DNA from: Pseudomonas sp. Bc-h
GTDB lineage: Bacteria > Pseudomonadota > Gammaproteobacteria > Pseudomonadales > Pseudomonadaceae
Length of the DNA stretch: 64,000 nucleotides
Assembly: GCF_002080045.1 (NCBI RefSeq)
Contig: NZ_MUIN01000009.1
Span: 2,342 to 66,341 of the forward strand
Direction of reading: 5' to 3'
The notes under the pieces are model-generated. The model did no database searches and had not been told where the DNA came from. It saw only the letters and a program-made list of their open reading frames with translations. Shown here in pieces: positions 36,423 to 47,607 of the stretch. Numbering within the stretch: the first letter of the stretch is position 1; each line of letters starts with the position of its first letter. A program made the translations under genes and the position numbers.

Positions 36423-38663
36423 ATGTCGTTTCGTCCCCTGCCCTCATTCACGCCCTTCATGCTGCTGTCCAGCTGCCTGCTGGCGACCGCCGTTCACGCC
36501 GCGACCCAGCCGCAAAACCCGGCGGCCATTCAGTTGCCAGACCAGAACGTCGTCGCCACCGCCGAGGAAGAAATCAAGCAGGCACCCGGCGTGTCGGTGA
36601 TCACCGCCGAGGACCTGAAGAAGCGGCCTCCGGCCAACGACCTGTCGCAGATCATCCGCACCATGCCCGGCGTCAACCTGACCGGTAACTCCAGCAGTGG
36701 TCAGCGCGGCAACAATCGGCAGATCGACATCCGTGGCATGGGCCCGGAAAACACCCTGATTCTGGTGGACGGCAAACCGGTGGGCAGCCGCAATTCGGTA
36801 CGGTACGGCTGGCGTGGCGAGCGTGACAGCCGTGGCGACACCAACTGGGTCCCGGCCGATCAGGTCGAGCGCATCGAAGTCATCCGTGGCCCGGCAGCAG
36901 CGCGTTATGGCAACGGCGCGGCGGGCGGCGTGGTCAACATCATCACCAAACAGCCAGGCACCGAAACCCACGGCAACGCTACCGTTTACACCTCGTTCCC
37001 GAGCCACAGCGACGAAGGCGCCACCCAGCGCATGAACTTCGGCCTCAACGGCCCGCTGACCGACAACCTGAGTTATCGCGTCTACGGCAACGTCGCCAAG
37101 ACCGATTCCGACGACGCCGACATCAACCAAGGCCACGAATCGCTGCGCGCCGGTAATCAGATCGGTACCCTGCCCGCGGGTCGTGAAGGCGTGCGCAACA
37201 AGGACGTCAACGGCCTGCTCAGCTGGCACCTGACGCCGGAGCAGACCCTGGATTTCGAAGCCGGATTCAGCCGTCAGGGCAACATCTACACCGGCGACAC
37301 CCAGAACACCAACAGCAACGCCAACGTGAAAAGCCTGCTGGGCCACGAGACCAACCGCACCTACCGTGAGACCTATTCGGTGACCCATCGCGGCGACTGG
37401 GATTTGGGCAGCACCCTGGCCTATCTGCAATACGAAAAAACCCGTAACCGGCGAATCAACGAAGGCTTGGCGGGCGGCACGGAAGGCATCTTCAGCAACA
37501 GCGATTTCTACACCGCGACCCTGCGTGACCTGACCGCCCACGGCGAGGTCAACCTGCCGTTGCACGCAGGCTTCGACCAGACCCTGACCCTGGGCAGCGA
37601 ATGGGTCGAGCAGAAACTCGACGACCCCAGCGCCAACACCCAGTCCACCAGCGAAGGCGGCGCCGTCAGCGGCCTGAGCAGTACCGGGCGTGACACCGAC
37701 TCCTCGGCGCGTATCTTCTCGCTGTTCGCCGAAGACAACATCGAGCTGTTCCCCGGCACCATGCTCACGCCGGGCCTGCGCTTCGATCATCACGACATCG
37801 TCGGGGACAACTGGAGCCCGTCGCTGAACCTGTCGCATCGGCTCACCGACACCTTGACGCTCAAGGCCGGTATTGCCCGTGCCTACAAGGCGCCGAACCT
37901 CTATCAACTCAACTCCAACTACCTGTTGTACAGCCGAGGTCAAGGTTGCTACGGCCAGACCACCAGTTGCTATCTGCAAGGCAACGACAACCTCAAGGCC
38001 GAGAACAGCATCAACAAGGAACTGGGGATCGAGTACAAGTCCGATGGCTGGGTGGCCGGGCTGACATACTTCCGCAACGACTACAAGAACAAGATCGAGT
38101 CAGGCCTGTCGCCCGTCAGCAGCGCCACGGGCGGCACTGGCGCCTACGCCAATGCCGCGGTGTATCAGTGGGAAAACGTGCCCAAGGCCCTGGTCGAAGG
38201 GCTTGAAGGTACGCTGACCGTTCCGTTGGCCGAATCACTGACCTGGAACAACAACTTCACCTACATGCTGCAATCGAAGAACAAGCAAACCGGCGACGTG
38301 TTGTCGGTGACCCCGGAATACACCCTCAATTCGATGCTCGACTGGCAGGCCACCCATGACCTGTCGTTCTCCACGAGCGTGGCCTGGTATGGCAAGCAGA
38401 CACCGAAAAAGTACGACTACCACGGCGACAGGGTGACCGGAACCTCCAACAACCAACTGTCGCCTTACGCCATCGTCGGGGTCAGCGGCACCTACGCCAT
38501 CACCCGCAACCTGAGCCTGACCACGGGCATCGACAACCTGTTCGACAAGCGCCTGTTCCGCGAAGGCAATGCTCAGGGTGTGGCCAATATCGAAGGCGCG
38601 GGCGCGGCGACGTACAACGAGCCGGGCCGCACGCTCTACACCAGCCTGACCGCGTCGTTCTGA
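36423..38663 (+). CDS. pfeA: PfeA/FepA-type TonB-dependent receptor for enterobactin
   Basis: The 746-residue outer-membrane receptor has a signal peptide (residues 1-25, ending VHAA) and a plug domain. The plug includes APGVSVITAEDLKKRPP, DIRGMGPENTLILVDGKPV and VERIEVIRGPAAARYGNGAAGG. A C-terminal 22-strand barrel ends in Phe (TSLTASF). The plug sequence with SRNSVRYGWRGERDSRGDTNWV is characteristic of FepA, PfeA and PirA. It imports ferric enterobactin or related catecholates with TonB energy. GGAG precedes the ATG. Regulators lie upstream and the esterase downstream, as in the P. aeruginosa pfe locus. Confidence 0.92.
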   Translation: MSFRPLPSFTPFMLLSSCLLATAVHAATQPQNPAAIQLPDQNVVATAEEEIKQAPGVSVITAEDLKKRPPANDLSQIIRTMPGVNLTGNSSSGQRGNNRQIDIRGMGPENTLILVDGKPVGSRNSVRYGWRGERDSRGDTNWVPADQVERIEVIRGPAAARYGNGAAGGVVNIITKQPGTETHGNATVYTSFPSHSDEGATQRMNFGLNGPLTDNLSYRVYGNVAKTDSDDADINQGHESLRAGNQIGTLPAGREGVRNKDVNGLLSWHLTPEQTLDFEAGFSRQGNIYTGDTQNTNSNANVKSLLGHETNRTYRETYSVTHRGDWDLGSTLAYLQYEKTRNRRINEGLAGGTEGIFSNSDFYTATLRDLTAHGEVNLPLHAGFDQTLTLGSEWVEQKLDDPSANTQSTSEGGAVSGLSSTGRDTDSSARIFSLFAEDNIELFPGTMLTPGLRFDHHDIVGDNWSPSLNLSHRLTDTLTLKAGIARAYKAPNLYQLNSNYLLYSRGQGCYGQTTSCYLQGNDNLKAENSINKELGIEYKSDGWVAGLTYFRNDYKNKIESGLSPVSSATGGTGAYANAAVYQWENVPKALVEGLEGTLTVPLAESLTWNNNFTYMLQSKNKQTGDVLSVTPEYTLNSMLDWQATHDLSFSTSVAWYGKQTPKKYDYHGDRVTGTSNNQLSPYAIVGVSGTYAITRNLSLTTGIDNLFDKRLFREGNAQGVANIEGAGAATYNEPGRTLYTSLTASF

Positions 38664-38669
38664 CCCTGA

Positions 38670-39569
<900 letters not shown>

Positions 39570-39610
39570 TTCGGGGCTGTCGCAGATTCTGCAATCACGC
39601 AAACTCATGT

Positions 39611-39695
39611 GGGAGGGCGCTTGCTCGCGAAGACTGAGGTTAAGCCGACACATGAGTGGCGACTGAACTACCGCTTCGCGAGCAAGCTCCCTCCC
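39611..39695. repeat. Inverted pair of Pseudomonas REP elements (REPIN-like)
   Basis: A 22-bp REP (39611-39632, starting GGGAGGGCGCTTGCTCGCGA) faces an inverted copy (39674-39695) that matches at 21 of 22 positions, with a 41-bp spacer. It lies between the convergent pfeE and aldo/keto reductase genes, where a REP doublet can act as a bidirectional transcript end. Confidence 0.85.
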
Positions 39696-39753
39696 CCGCC
39701 TGGTCCTGGTAACGGCAGAACATGGGGCATGTGCCTCTTCCTTCGTACAGGGT

Positions 39754-40773
39754 TTACACCACCCGACGCCCCTCGATCGGATAACCCGGATCGGTATACC
39801 CCGGTGTCGATGCATGCCCCGGCACCACCAGGCTGTCGACCAGCTTCTCGTCCTCCGGACCGAGTTCCAGGGTCAGCGCGTCAAGATAGCTGTCCCACTG
39901 CGCCTCTGTCCGGGGCCCGGCAATGGCCGAGCTTATCAGCTGGTTTTTCAACACCCACGCCAAGGCAAACGCAATGGACGTCGTGCCGCGCTCGGCTGCA
40001 TGGTGAGCGATGGTCTGGGCGATTTTCAGCGATTCTGGCCGCCATTCTGTCTGCTGTAGACGCTTGTCCCCGCGCCCGGCACGGCTGTCGGCGGCAGGCG
40101 CTGCATCGACCGCGTATTTGCCGCTGAGTACGCCTCGGGCCAGCGGACTGTACGGCACCACGCCCAGACCATAATTCGCCGCTGCCGGCAGTTGCTCGAC
40201 CTCGGCAGTGCGGTCGACGATGTTGTACAGCGGCTCGCTGACCACCGGACGCTCGATGCCCAGTTGATCGGCAATGCGCACGACTTCGGCGATGCGCCAG
40301 CCGCGGAAGTTGGACACGCCGTAGTAGCGGATCTTGCCCTGACGAATCAGATCGCCAATGGTTCGCATCGCTTCTTCCAGTGGCGCGTCGGCCAGAGCGC
40401 GGTGGAAATACAGCACGTCGATGTAATCGGTGCCCAGATTCCTCAAACTGTTCTCGACCGTCTGCATGATCCACTTGCGCGACTGGCCCTGCTCGTTCGG
40501 GCGTTGCTGCATCGTCGCTGGATGGGTCGGATAACCAAATTTGGTGGCGACGACCCAGCTGTCCCGCTGCGGGGCGATCGCGCGACCCACGACCAGCTCG
40601 GAACGCCCGCCATGGTAGGCATCAGCGGTGTCGATGAAGTTGACGCCCTGTTCAAAGGCTTTGTCGATGATGCGTGTGGACGTCGCCTCGTCGGCTTCGC
40701 CGCCAAACATCATGGCGCCCAGGCAAAGAGGCGAGACTTTCAAGGCGCTGCGGCCCAGATAACGGTAATCCAT
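39754..40773 (-). CDS. Aldo/keto reductase
   Basis: A 339-residue NADPH-dependent TIM-barrel reductase: DYRYLGRSALKVSPLCLG start, FIDTADAYHGG near residue 46 (catalytic Asp and Tyr), ATKFGYP with the catalytic Lys near 77, and FHRALAD near 123 (His). The family reduces aldehydes and ketones; many members accept xenobiotics, and the true substrate is unknown. The ATG has GAGA upstream. It is convergent with pfeE and lies 162 bp downstream of a LysR gene, which may or may not control it. Confidence 0.9.
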   Translation of the reverse strand: MDYRYLGRSALKVSPLCLGAMMFGGEADEATSTRIIDKAFEQGVNFIDTADAYHGGRSELVVGRAIAPQRDSWVVATKFGYPTHPATMQQRPNEQGQSRKWIMQTVENSLRNLGTDYIDVLYFHRALADAPLEEAMRTIGDLIRQGKIRYYGVSNFRGWRIAEVVRIADQLGIERPVVSEPLYNIVDRTAEVEQLPAAANYGLGVVPYSPLARGVLSGKYAVDAAPAADSRAGRGDKRLQQTEWRPESLKIAQTIAHHAAERGTTSIAFALAWVLKNQLISSAIAGPRTEAQWDSYLDALTLELGPEDEKLVDSLVVPGHASTPGYTDPGYPIEGRRVV

Positions 40774-40935
40774 GGAAGGTCTCTCAGTGTTTGGAATCGG
40801 TCGTCGGCGGACACCTTTGCTGCTCTACCGCTGACTGTTGATACCATCCTATCGGCCGACATTCCTGCGATTAAGACCCGATAAAAGGATGCAGCTATGA
40901 ATGCACCTCATGAATGATGGGGATTCAGATGCTGG

Positions 40936-41835
40936 TCAAGGGTTCTGTGAATAGCGCAACGCATCGACCACCAGGCTCAGCGCGCGCGAAGACTGGCGAC
41001 GGCTCGGGTAGTAGATGTGAAACCCGGGAAAGGTCGGAAACCACTCTTCGAGCACCCACTGCAAGCGGCCGGACGCGACGTAGGGGCGCGCCAGGTCTTC
41101 CGGGATGTAGGCCAGCCCGAAGCCCGCCAATGCTGCCTCAAGCATTTGATACGCACCGTTGAACGTCAGTTGTCCTTCGACACGCACCTGAAGCTCGGTT
41201 TCGCCATTGCTCAGCTCCCACGCGTAACACCCACCATGGGTCGGCAGGCGCAGGTTGATGCAGTTGTGCCGAGTCAGTTCCTGAGGCGTGGTCGGGGCCG
41301 AATGCTGGTTCAGGTAGGTCGGTGAGCCCACGATGGCCATCCGCATGTCCGGCGCAATTCGCAGGGCAATCATGTCCTTGGCCACTTGATCGCCCAATCG
41401 CACACCGATGTCATAGCGCTCGGCGACGATATCGGTCAGGCCATAGTCGGTCATGATCTCGACCTTGATTTCCGGGTACTGCGGCAGAAACTTCAACAGC
41501 CGTGGCCAGAGAATGGTGTTGGCCGCATAGTCCGTGGCGGTGATGCGGATCGTCCCGCGCGGCTTGTCGCGCAGTTCGAGGATGGCGGCCAGGTCGGCGT
41601 CGATTTCTTCGAAGCGCGGGGCCAGGCTGTTGAACAGGCTCTCTCCCGCTTCGGTCGGCGCAACGCTGCGCGTGGTGCGGGTCAGCAAGCGTACGCCCAG
41701 CCGCGTTTCCAGCGCACGAATGGTGTGGCTCAACGCCGACTGCGAAACCCCGAGCTGAGCTGCCGCACGGGTGAAACTGCGCTCCCGCGCCACGGCGAGA
41801 AAGGCCAGAAGGTCGTTGTAACTGTCGCGGGACAT
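40936..41835 (-). CDS. LysR-family regulator
   Basis: A 299-residue LysR protein with the helix-turn-helix RSFTRAAAQLGVSQSALSHTIRALE near residues 17-41 and an effector domain of the CrgA/DsdC-like group (RGTIRITATDYAANTILWPRL). The ATG at 41835, with GAGGAA upstream, is preferred to a longer frame. It is the downstream member of two tandem LysR genes, 44 bp after the first. The two share sequence along their length (LSHTIRALETRLGVRLLTRTTRSV versus LSHSMRNLEARLEMRLFNRTTRSV), so they are probably ancient duplicates. Confidence 0.92.
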   Translation of the reverse strand: MSRDSYNDLLAFLAVARERSFTRAAAQLGVSQSALSHTIRALETRLGVRLLTRTTRSVAPTEAGESLFNSLAPRFEEIDADLAAILELRDKPRGTIRITATDYAANTILWPRLLKFLPQYPEIKVEIMTDYGLTDIVAERYDIGVRLGDQVAKDMIALRIAPDMRMAIVGSPTYLNQHSAPTTPQELTRHNCINLRLPTHGGCYAWELSNGETELQVRVEGQLTFNGAYQMLEAALAGFGLAYIPEDLARPYVASGRLQWVLEEWFPTFPGFHIYYPSRRQSSRALSLVVDALRYSQNP

Positions 41836-41879
41836 TCGTGTTCCTCGTTGGTAAGCGTTCACTGCAACCTGGTACGCGC

Positions 41880-42794
41880 TCAATGGGTATCAGTTGCCGA
41901 CACCGCTGCCCACTCCCGGACCGCATCGGCAAACAACTTCAACGCCAGCGGCGGATGGCGGTTCGCAGGGTAGTACAGGCAGACGCCAGGGTAAGTCGGG
42001 CCCCATTCCGGCAGCAGATGCACCAACCGCCCTTCGCGCAGATCCTCTTCGACCTGGGTCAGCGGCGCCCAGGCAATGCCGATGCCATTCAGCGCCGCGT
42101 CGATCATCATGTTGATGTTGTCCAGGGTCATCGGCCCGTCGACGTCGATACTGGTGCTCTGCCCCATGTATTCGAAATCCCAGCGAAACAGCGCACCACT
42201 GGCGAACTTGAAGCGAATGCAACGATGCTCCTTGAGGTCGTGAGGCAATTGCGGCGGCGCATGGCGCGACAGGTATTCGGGAGAGGCCACCGCACCAAAG
42301 CGAATGTCCTCACCGAAGCGCACGGCGATCATATCCTTTGGCACGTCATCGAAAATCCGGACCCCGGCGTCGAAACCTTCCCCGACGACGTCCACCAACC
42401 GGCTGTCGGCGATCAGCTCGATATGGATCTGCGGATAGGTCTGGAGAAACTTCGGCACTACGTTATGGATCAGGGTTTTTATTGACGATTCGGAGGCACT
42501 GATCCGGATCGAACCCGACGGGGTGTTGCGCGCAGAAGTGACTTCATTGACTACATTGGTGAGGTCAGTGAGCAAAGGTCGCACGCCTTGCAGAAGTTGC
42601 TCCCCTGCCTCGGTCAGCGCCACCGAACGCGTGGTGCGGTTGAACAGACGCATCTCCAGTCGCGCTTCCAGATTGCGCATCGAATGGCTCAGTGCCGATG
42701 GCGAGACCCCGAGCACGCGCGCCGCGCCGCTGAAGCTCTGGTGCTCGGCGATGGCAATGAAGGCCGTCAGTTCTGGCAGATCGGCACGAATCAT
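41880..42794 (-). CDS. LysR-family regulator, divergent from an aldo/keto reductase
   Basis: A 304-residue LysR protein with the helix-turn-helix QSFSGAARVLGVSPSALSHSM near residues 19-39 and a CrgA-type effector domain. GAGGAGA precedes the ATG. The gene is divergent from the aldo/keto reductase at 42893 with a 98-bp gap, the standard arrangement for a LysR regulator and its target. A paralogous LysR gene follows on the same strand. Confidence 0.93.
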   Translation of the reverse strand: MIRADLPELTAFIAIAEHQSFSGAARVLGVSPSALSHSMRNLEARLEMRLFNRTTRSVALTEAGEQLLQGVRPLLTDLTNVVNEVTSARNTPSGSIRISASESSIKTLIHNVVPKFLQTYPQIHIELIADSRLVDVVGEGFDAGVRIFDDVPKDMIAVRFGEDIRFGAVASPEYLSRHAPPQLPHDLKEHRCIRFKFASGALFRWDFEYMGQSTSIDVDGPMTLDNINMMIDAALNGIGIAWAPLTQVEEDLREGRLVHLLPEWGPTYPGVCLYYPANRHPPLALKLFADAVREWAAVSATDTH

Positions 42795-42841
42795 TTATGA
42801 ATTCTCCTCATGTAGCCATGCAATGCCGGGCGGATTGTTGA

Positions 42842-43876
<1,035 letters not shown>

Positions 43877-43959
43877 TCCTTCCCACCGCCTGCGCCAGCC
43901 CTGCGATCGAGCACGGCTGGCGTGCGCCCCACCCTTTGCGTCATGAAGCGTGAGCCAAC

Positions 43960-44019
43960 ACTTGTCCAGGCCCTGATTCACCACGGTGAATAGGTCGGCC
44001 GTGAGCAGGACAAGTTTTG
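43960..44019 (+). terminator. Branched terminator-like structure after the aldo/keto reductase
   Basis: ACTTGTCC (43960-43967) pairs with GGACAAGT (44008-44015), which is followed by TTTGC. Inside lies a second dyad, ATTCACC (43976-43982) and GGTGAAT (43985-43991), with only a 2-nt centre. The outer stem with its short T-run would act as a terminator. The inner dyad could instead be a protein site. Confidence 0.5.
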
Positions 44020-44116
44020 CATTGATGAACGGCGCTCATGAGTGCATCCCGTTCAACCCTCTTAATCATCACGTCATGGTTGCCTACCATGGGGGTTCTG
44101 TCTCAGGAGTCGAACC

Positions 44117-44893
44117 ATGAAACTGATCGCGACCACCCTCGCCAGCGTGTTCTTTTCCGCGCTGGTGGGCGCTGAGGAAAGCAAGCCCCGGCCGGACCCG
44201 AAACCTTCGCCGGACGTGCTGGAAGTCACGCCTCAGCTGTACGCGTACACCACCGAATTGCTGTTTGGCGAAGTCTGGAAACGCCCTGATCTGGTCCCCC
44301 GTGATCGCAGCCTGATCACCCTCGCCGCGCTGCTCGCCAGCGGCCAGACCGCGCAAATGACCGGGCACATCAAGCTGGCGTTGGACAATGGGGTGAAACC
44401 GAGTGAAATCACTGCGCTGATCACCCATCTGGCGTTTTACAGTGGCTGGCCCAACGCGATGTCTGCAGTGGGCGTGGCAAAACAGGTGTTCGCCGAACGA
44501 GGGCTTGACCCCGAGCAAATTACCCCACCGCCAGGCGAACCGCTGAAGCTGGATGCAGACAGCGAGACCAAACGCCGCGCCGCGGTTCAGGCATCGGTGG
44601 GCGCCACGGCGCCGGAACTGGCCCGTTACACCAACGATGTACTGTTCGGTGATCTGTGGCGACGCACCGATCTGACGCCGCGAGATCGCAGCCTGATCAC
44701 GGTCGCGGCGCTGATCGCGCAGAACCAGTCGGCGCAACTGACATTCCACCTCAATCGAGCGATGGACAACGGTTTGACCCGGGAACAGGCCGCCGAGGTG
44801 GTCACCCATCTGGCGTTCTACGTCGGCTGGCCCAAGGCGATGTCGGCGGTCCCAGTGCTCAAGGACGTGTTCGCCTCGCGTAACGCTGGCTGA
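44117..44893 (+). CDS. Tandem carboxymuconolactone-decarboxylase-like (CMD) protein with signal peptide
   Basis: The 258-residue protein is a duplication of one CMD/AhpD-type unit. Residues about 40-132 (YTTELLFGEVWKRPDLVPRD...) and 172-257 (YTNDVLFGDLWRRTDLTPRD...) are closely similar. Each has RDRSLIT-AALI and THLAFY-GWP-AMSAV. AhpD-type redox CxxC cysteines are absent in both halves, so it is more like a decarboxylase or a non-redox member. A short signal peptide (MKLIATTLASVFFSALVGAEE) suggests export. AGGAG precedes the ATG. Such proteins often sit near aldo/keto reductases and LysR genes, as here; the reaction is unknown. Confidence 0.85.
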   Translation: MKLIATTLASVFFSALVGAEESKPRPDPKPSPDVLEVTPQLYAYTTELLFGEVWKRPDLVPRDRSLITLAALLASGQTAQMTGHIKLALDNGVKPSEITALITHLAFYSGWPNAMSAVGVAKQVFAERGLDPEQITPPPGEPLKLDADSETKRRAAVQASVGATAPELARYTNDVLFGDLWRRTDLTPRDRSLITVAALIAQNQSAQLTFHLNRAMDNGLTREQAAEVVTHLAFYVGWPKAMSAVPVLKDVFASRNAG

Positions 44894-45059
44894 GCATCCG
44901 CTACAGCGCCCGGTGTTGAATGCCGCTGGACACCCGGATCATGACCGCCATCACTGCGATGCCGATTTGAACGGGTGTCCTGCTGCGCGGATTCAGGCCG
45001 GTGAGGCAGGGATTCCATAGAGCACGGTGGTGTTCGGCCCACTGACAGGCAAGAACCAC

Positions 45060-46406
45060 TCAGCGCAACTCGACCCGCTCAAAACGCCCCGCCAGCACCC
45101 CGTAGGCAAATACACCCAACAACCCATGAGCCGCCACGAACCACAAGGCGATATTGAAAGAACCCGTGGTGGCCACGATATAACCGATTACCACTGGGGT
45201 GATGATCCCGGCGATGTTGCCGATGCCGTTGAACACCCCGCCGCTGAGGCCCACCATGTTTTTCGGTGCAGTGTCAGAAAGCACCGCCCAGCCCACGGCA
45301 GCCAGTCCCTTGCCGAAGAAGGCGATGGCCATCAGCGCAATGACCACCCAGTTGGCATCGACGAAGTTGGCCACCACCAGCACTGTGGACATGACCATGC
45401 CGATCAGAAACGGCGTCTTGCGGGCAATCGAAGGATGCACGCCACGTCGGATCAACAGGTCTGAGAACATCCCGCCCAGCACCCCTCCCGAGAACCCGCA
45501 GATCGCTGGCAATGCCGCCACCCAGCCGGCTTCCATGATGGTCATGCCACGGCCCTTGATCAGGTAGATCGGGAACCAGGTGATGAAGAAATACGTCAGC
45601 GCGGTGATGCAGTACTGCCCCAGGTAGATCGCCCACAGCGTGCGACTGGTGAACAGTTGCTTGATCTCCTTGAAGGTGGCTTTGCTTTTCTGTTCCTTGC
45701 GGTTGAGCTCCAGATCCACCAGCGCGCCGCCTTCACGCATGTATTCCAGCTCCTTGCTGCTCAGGCGAGTGTCGCTGTGGGGTTCGCGATAGAGGGCGAA
45801 CCAGAAGACGCTCAGCACAAGGCCCAGCGCGCCCATCCACAGGAACACATGTTCCCAGCCTAGCGCGTGGGTCAGCCAGGCCATGAGCGGGGTGAACAAT
45901 ACCACAGCCATGTACTGGGCCGAATTGAACAGCGCCGATGCGGTGCCGCGCTCGCTGGTCGGGAACCAGCAGGAAACGATGCGGTTGTTGGCCGGAAACG
46001 CCGGGGATTCCACCAACCCCAGCATGAAGCGCATGGCGAACAGGCTCATGGCGGCGGACGCCCCCATCAGGCCGAACCAGCCGACCGTGCCCTGAAGCAT
46101 GGTGAACACTGACCACAAGACCAGACTTGCACCGTAGACCCTGCGTGCGCCGAAGCGGTCGAGCAGCCAACCGCCAGGAATCTGTCCCAGTGCATAGGCC
46201 CAGGCGAACGCTGAAAAGATCATGCCTAGCATCATCGGGTCCAGCCCCAGGTCCTTGACCACGCCGGTGCCGGCGATGGACATGGTTGCCCGGTCGGCAT
46301 AGTTGACCACGGTGACGATGAAAATCATCGAGAGAATCAGGAAACGGTGGCGGCCGACCTTCGCTTGCGCGTCGGCGTAATCCGCGGGAAGGGATTTGCT
46401 GAGCAT
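45060..46406 (-). CDS. MFS transporter of the glucarate/galactonate (ACS) type
   Basis: A 448-residue, 12-helix symporter. The helix-1 motif VTVVNYADRATMSIAG near 37 and the LVESPAFPANNRIVSCWFPTSERGTA stretch near 130 are typical of D-glucarate, galactarate, galactonate and hexuronate transporters such as GudP and ExuT. GGGAGA precedes the ATG. It is divergent from the LysR gene at 46528 (121-bp gap), which probably regulates it, and an OprB-type porin lies beyond. A sugar-acid substrate is probable, but no enzyme of glucarate breakdown is adjacent. Confidence 0.9.
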   Translation of the reverse strand: MLSKSLPADYADAQAKVGRHRFLILSMIFIVTVVNYADRATMSIAGTGVVKDLGLDPMMLGMIFSAFAWAYALGQIPGGWLLDRFGARRVYGASLVLWSVFTMLQGTVGWFGLMGASAAMSLFAMRFMLGLVESPAFPANNRIVSCWFPTSERGTASALFNSAQYMAVVLFTPLMAWLTHALGWEHVFLWMGALGLVLSVFWFALYREPHSDTRLSSKELEYMREGGALVDLELNRKEQKSKATFKEIKQLFTSRTLWAIYLGQYCITALTYFFITWFPIYLIKGRGMTIMEAGWVAALPAICGFSGGVLGGMFSDLLIRRGVHPSIARKTPFLIGMVMSTVLVVANFVDANWVVIALMAIAFFGKGLAAVGWAVLSDTAPKNMVGLSGGVFNGIGNIAGIITPVVIGYIVATTGSFNIALWFVAAHGLLGVFAYGVLAGRFERVELR

Positions 46407-46527
46407 GGTATGTCTCCCATAAGGGCGTTTTATTGTTGTTGTCGTACAACTCTCGCCGCGATGATAGGAGCAGGTATCGATTCAGGTCTAACATAGAGAC
46501 TGTATGGATTGATGCGGATATTGAATC

Positions 46528-47412
46528 GTGGAATTACACCAGTTGCGTTGTTTTGTCGCCGTGGCCGAAGAGCTTCACTTCGGCCGTGCCGCCATCCGGA
46601 TGCACATGACTCAACCGCCCTTGAGTCGACAGGTGCAACTGCTTGAACGCGGGTTGGGAATCCAGTTGCTGGAGCGCAATAACCGCTCGGTGAAACTGAC
46701 GGCGGCCGGTCAGGGATTCCTGCGCGATGCACGGCACATCCTGGCGTTCTCCGATCAGGCAGCGGACGGAGCACGGCGTCTGGCGCGGGGTGAGGCAGGT
46801 AGCCTGACGCTCGGATTCACGGCGGTCAGTGCCTATCAGATGATCCCGCAACTGTTGGCTCGCGCGGCGCAGGACCTGCCCGGCCTGCAGTTCACCCTCA
46901 AGGAAATGGTCTCCAGTGCGCAGCTTGAAGCGTTGGCCGCTCACCGCATCGATGTGGGATTCGTTCGCCAGGTCAATGATTACGCCACCCTGGATGCCCA
47001 ATTGATCAGTCGCGAGCCGCTGTTGGTGGCCGTGCCGGACAATCATCCGCTTGCTCGACAGCCAGCCATCGCCGTGCGCGACCTCGACCAGCAGGCTTTC
47101 GTGATGTATGCCGCCGATGAAGGGCGGTATTTCTACGACTGCATCGCAGGCCTGTTCGCCATGACCGGCATTACCCCCCGCTACGTCTATCACCTCGGTC
47201 AGACCCATACCGTGGTGAGCATGGTCAAGGCGGGGCTGGGTGTGGCCATCGTCCCCGCCTCCGCGATGCAATTGCACAGCGACAAGCTGGTGTTTCGCCC
47301 GCTCAAGGACGCGGAGTTGCACGCCGAGCTGTACATGGTTTCGCGCCAGGACAATGACAATCCGGCGTTGCCGGCTTTCAAGGGCCTGGTGGACGTACTT
47401 CGCCCTGATTGA
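46528..47412 (+). CDS. LysR-family regulator, BenM/CatM-like
   Basis: A 294-residue LysR protein beginning with GTG at 46528 (MELHQLRCFVAVAEELHFGRAA). The FGRAAIRMHMTQPPLSRQVQLLE helix-turn-helix and the following LQLLERNNRSVKLTAAG are typical of the CatM/BenM/CbnR branch, which senses aromatic or dicarboxylic acids. It is divergent from the glucarate-type MFS gene, and its promoter probably overlaps that of the transporter. The porin gene follows 195 bp downstream. Confidence 0.92.
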   Translation: MELHQLRCFVAVAEELHFGRAAIRMHMTQPPLSRQVQLLERGLGIQLLERNNRSVKLTAAGQGFLRDARHILAFSDQAADGARRLARGEAGSLTLGFTAVSAYQMIPQLLARAAQDLPGLQFTLKEMVSSAQLEALAAHRIDVGFVRQVNDYATLDAQLISREPLLVAVPDNHPLARQPAIAVRDLDQQAFVMYAADEGRYFYDCIAGLFAMTGITPRYVYHLGQTHTVVSMVKAGLGVAIVPASAMQLHSDKLVFRPLKDAELHAELYMVSRQDNDNPALPAFKGLVDVLRPD

Positions 47413-47607
47413 GACATGCCGCCGCTCAGGTGATCGATCACGCTGAAAAGACAACTATGGAGACTGACGATACCCGTCATCCAATAAATGGATTAACCAG
47501 TTGGTCCATTATGTGTTTTCATTGCGCCCGCTTGTGAGCGCCCTCGCGTGCCGCCCTTTTCCTCTGCCTTCGTCCCTGCGACGACTCTGTGTATTTCAGG
47601 TTGATCA

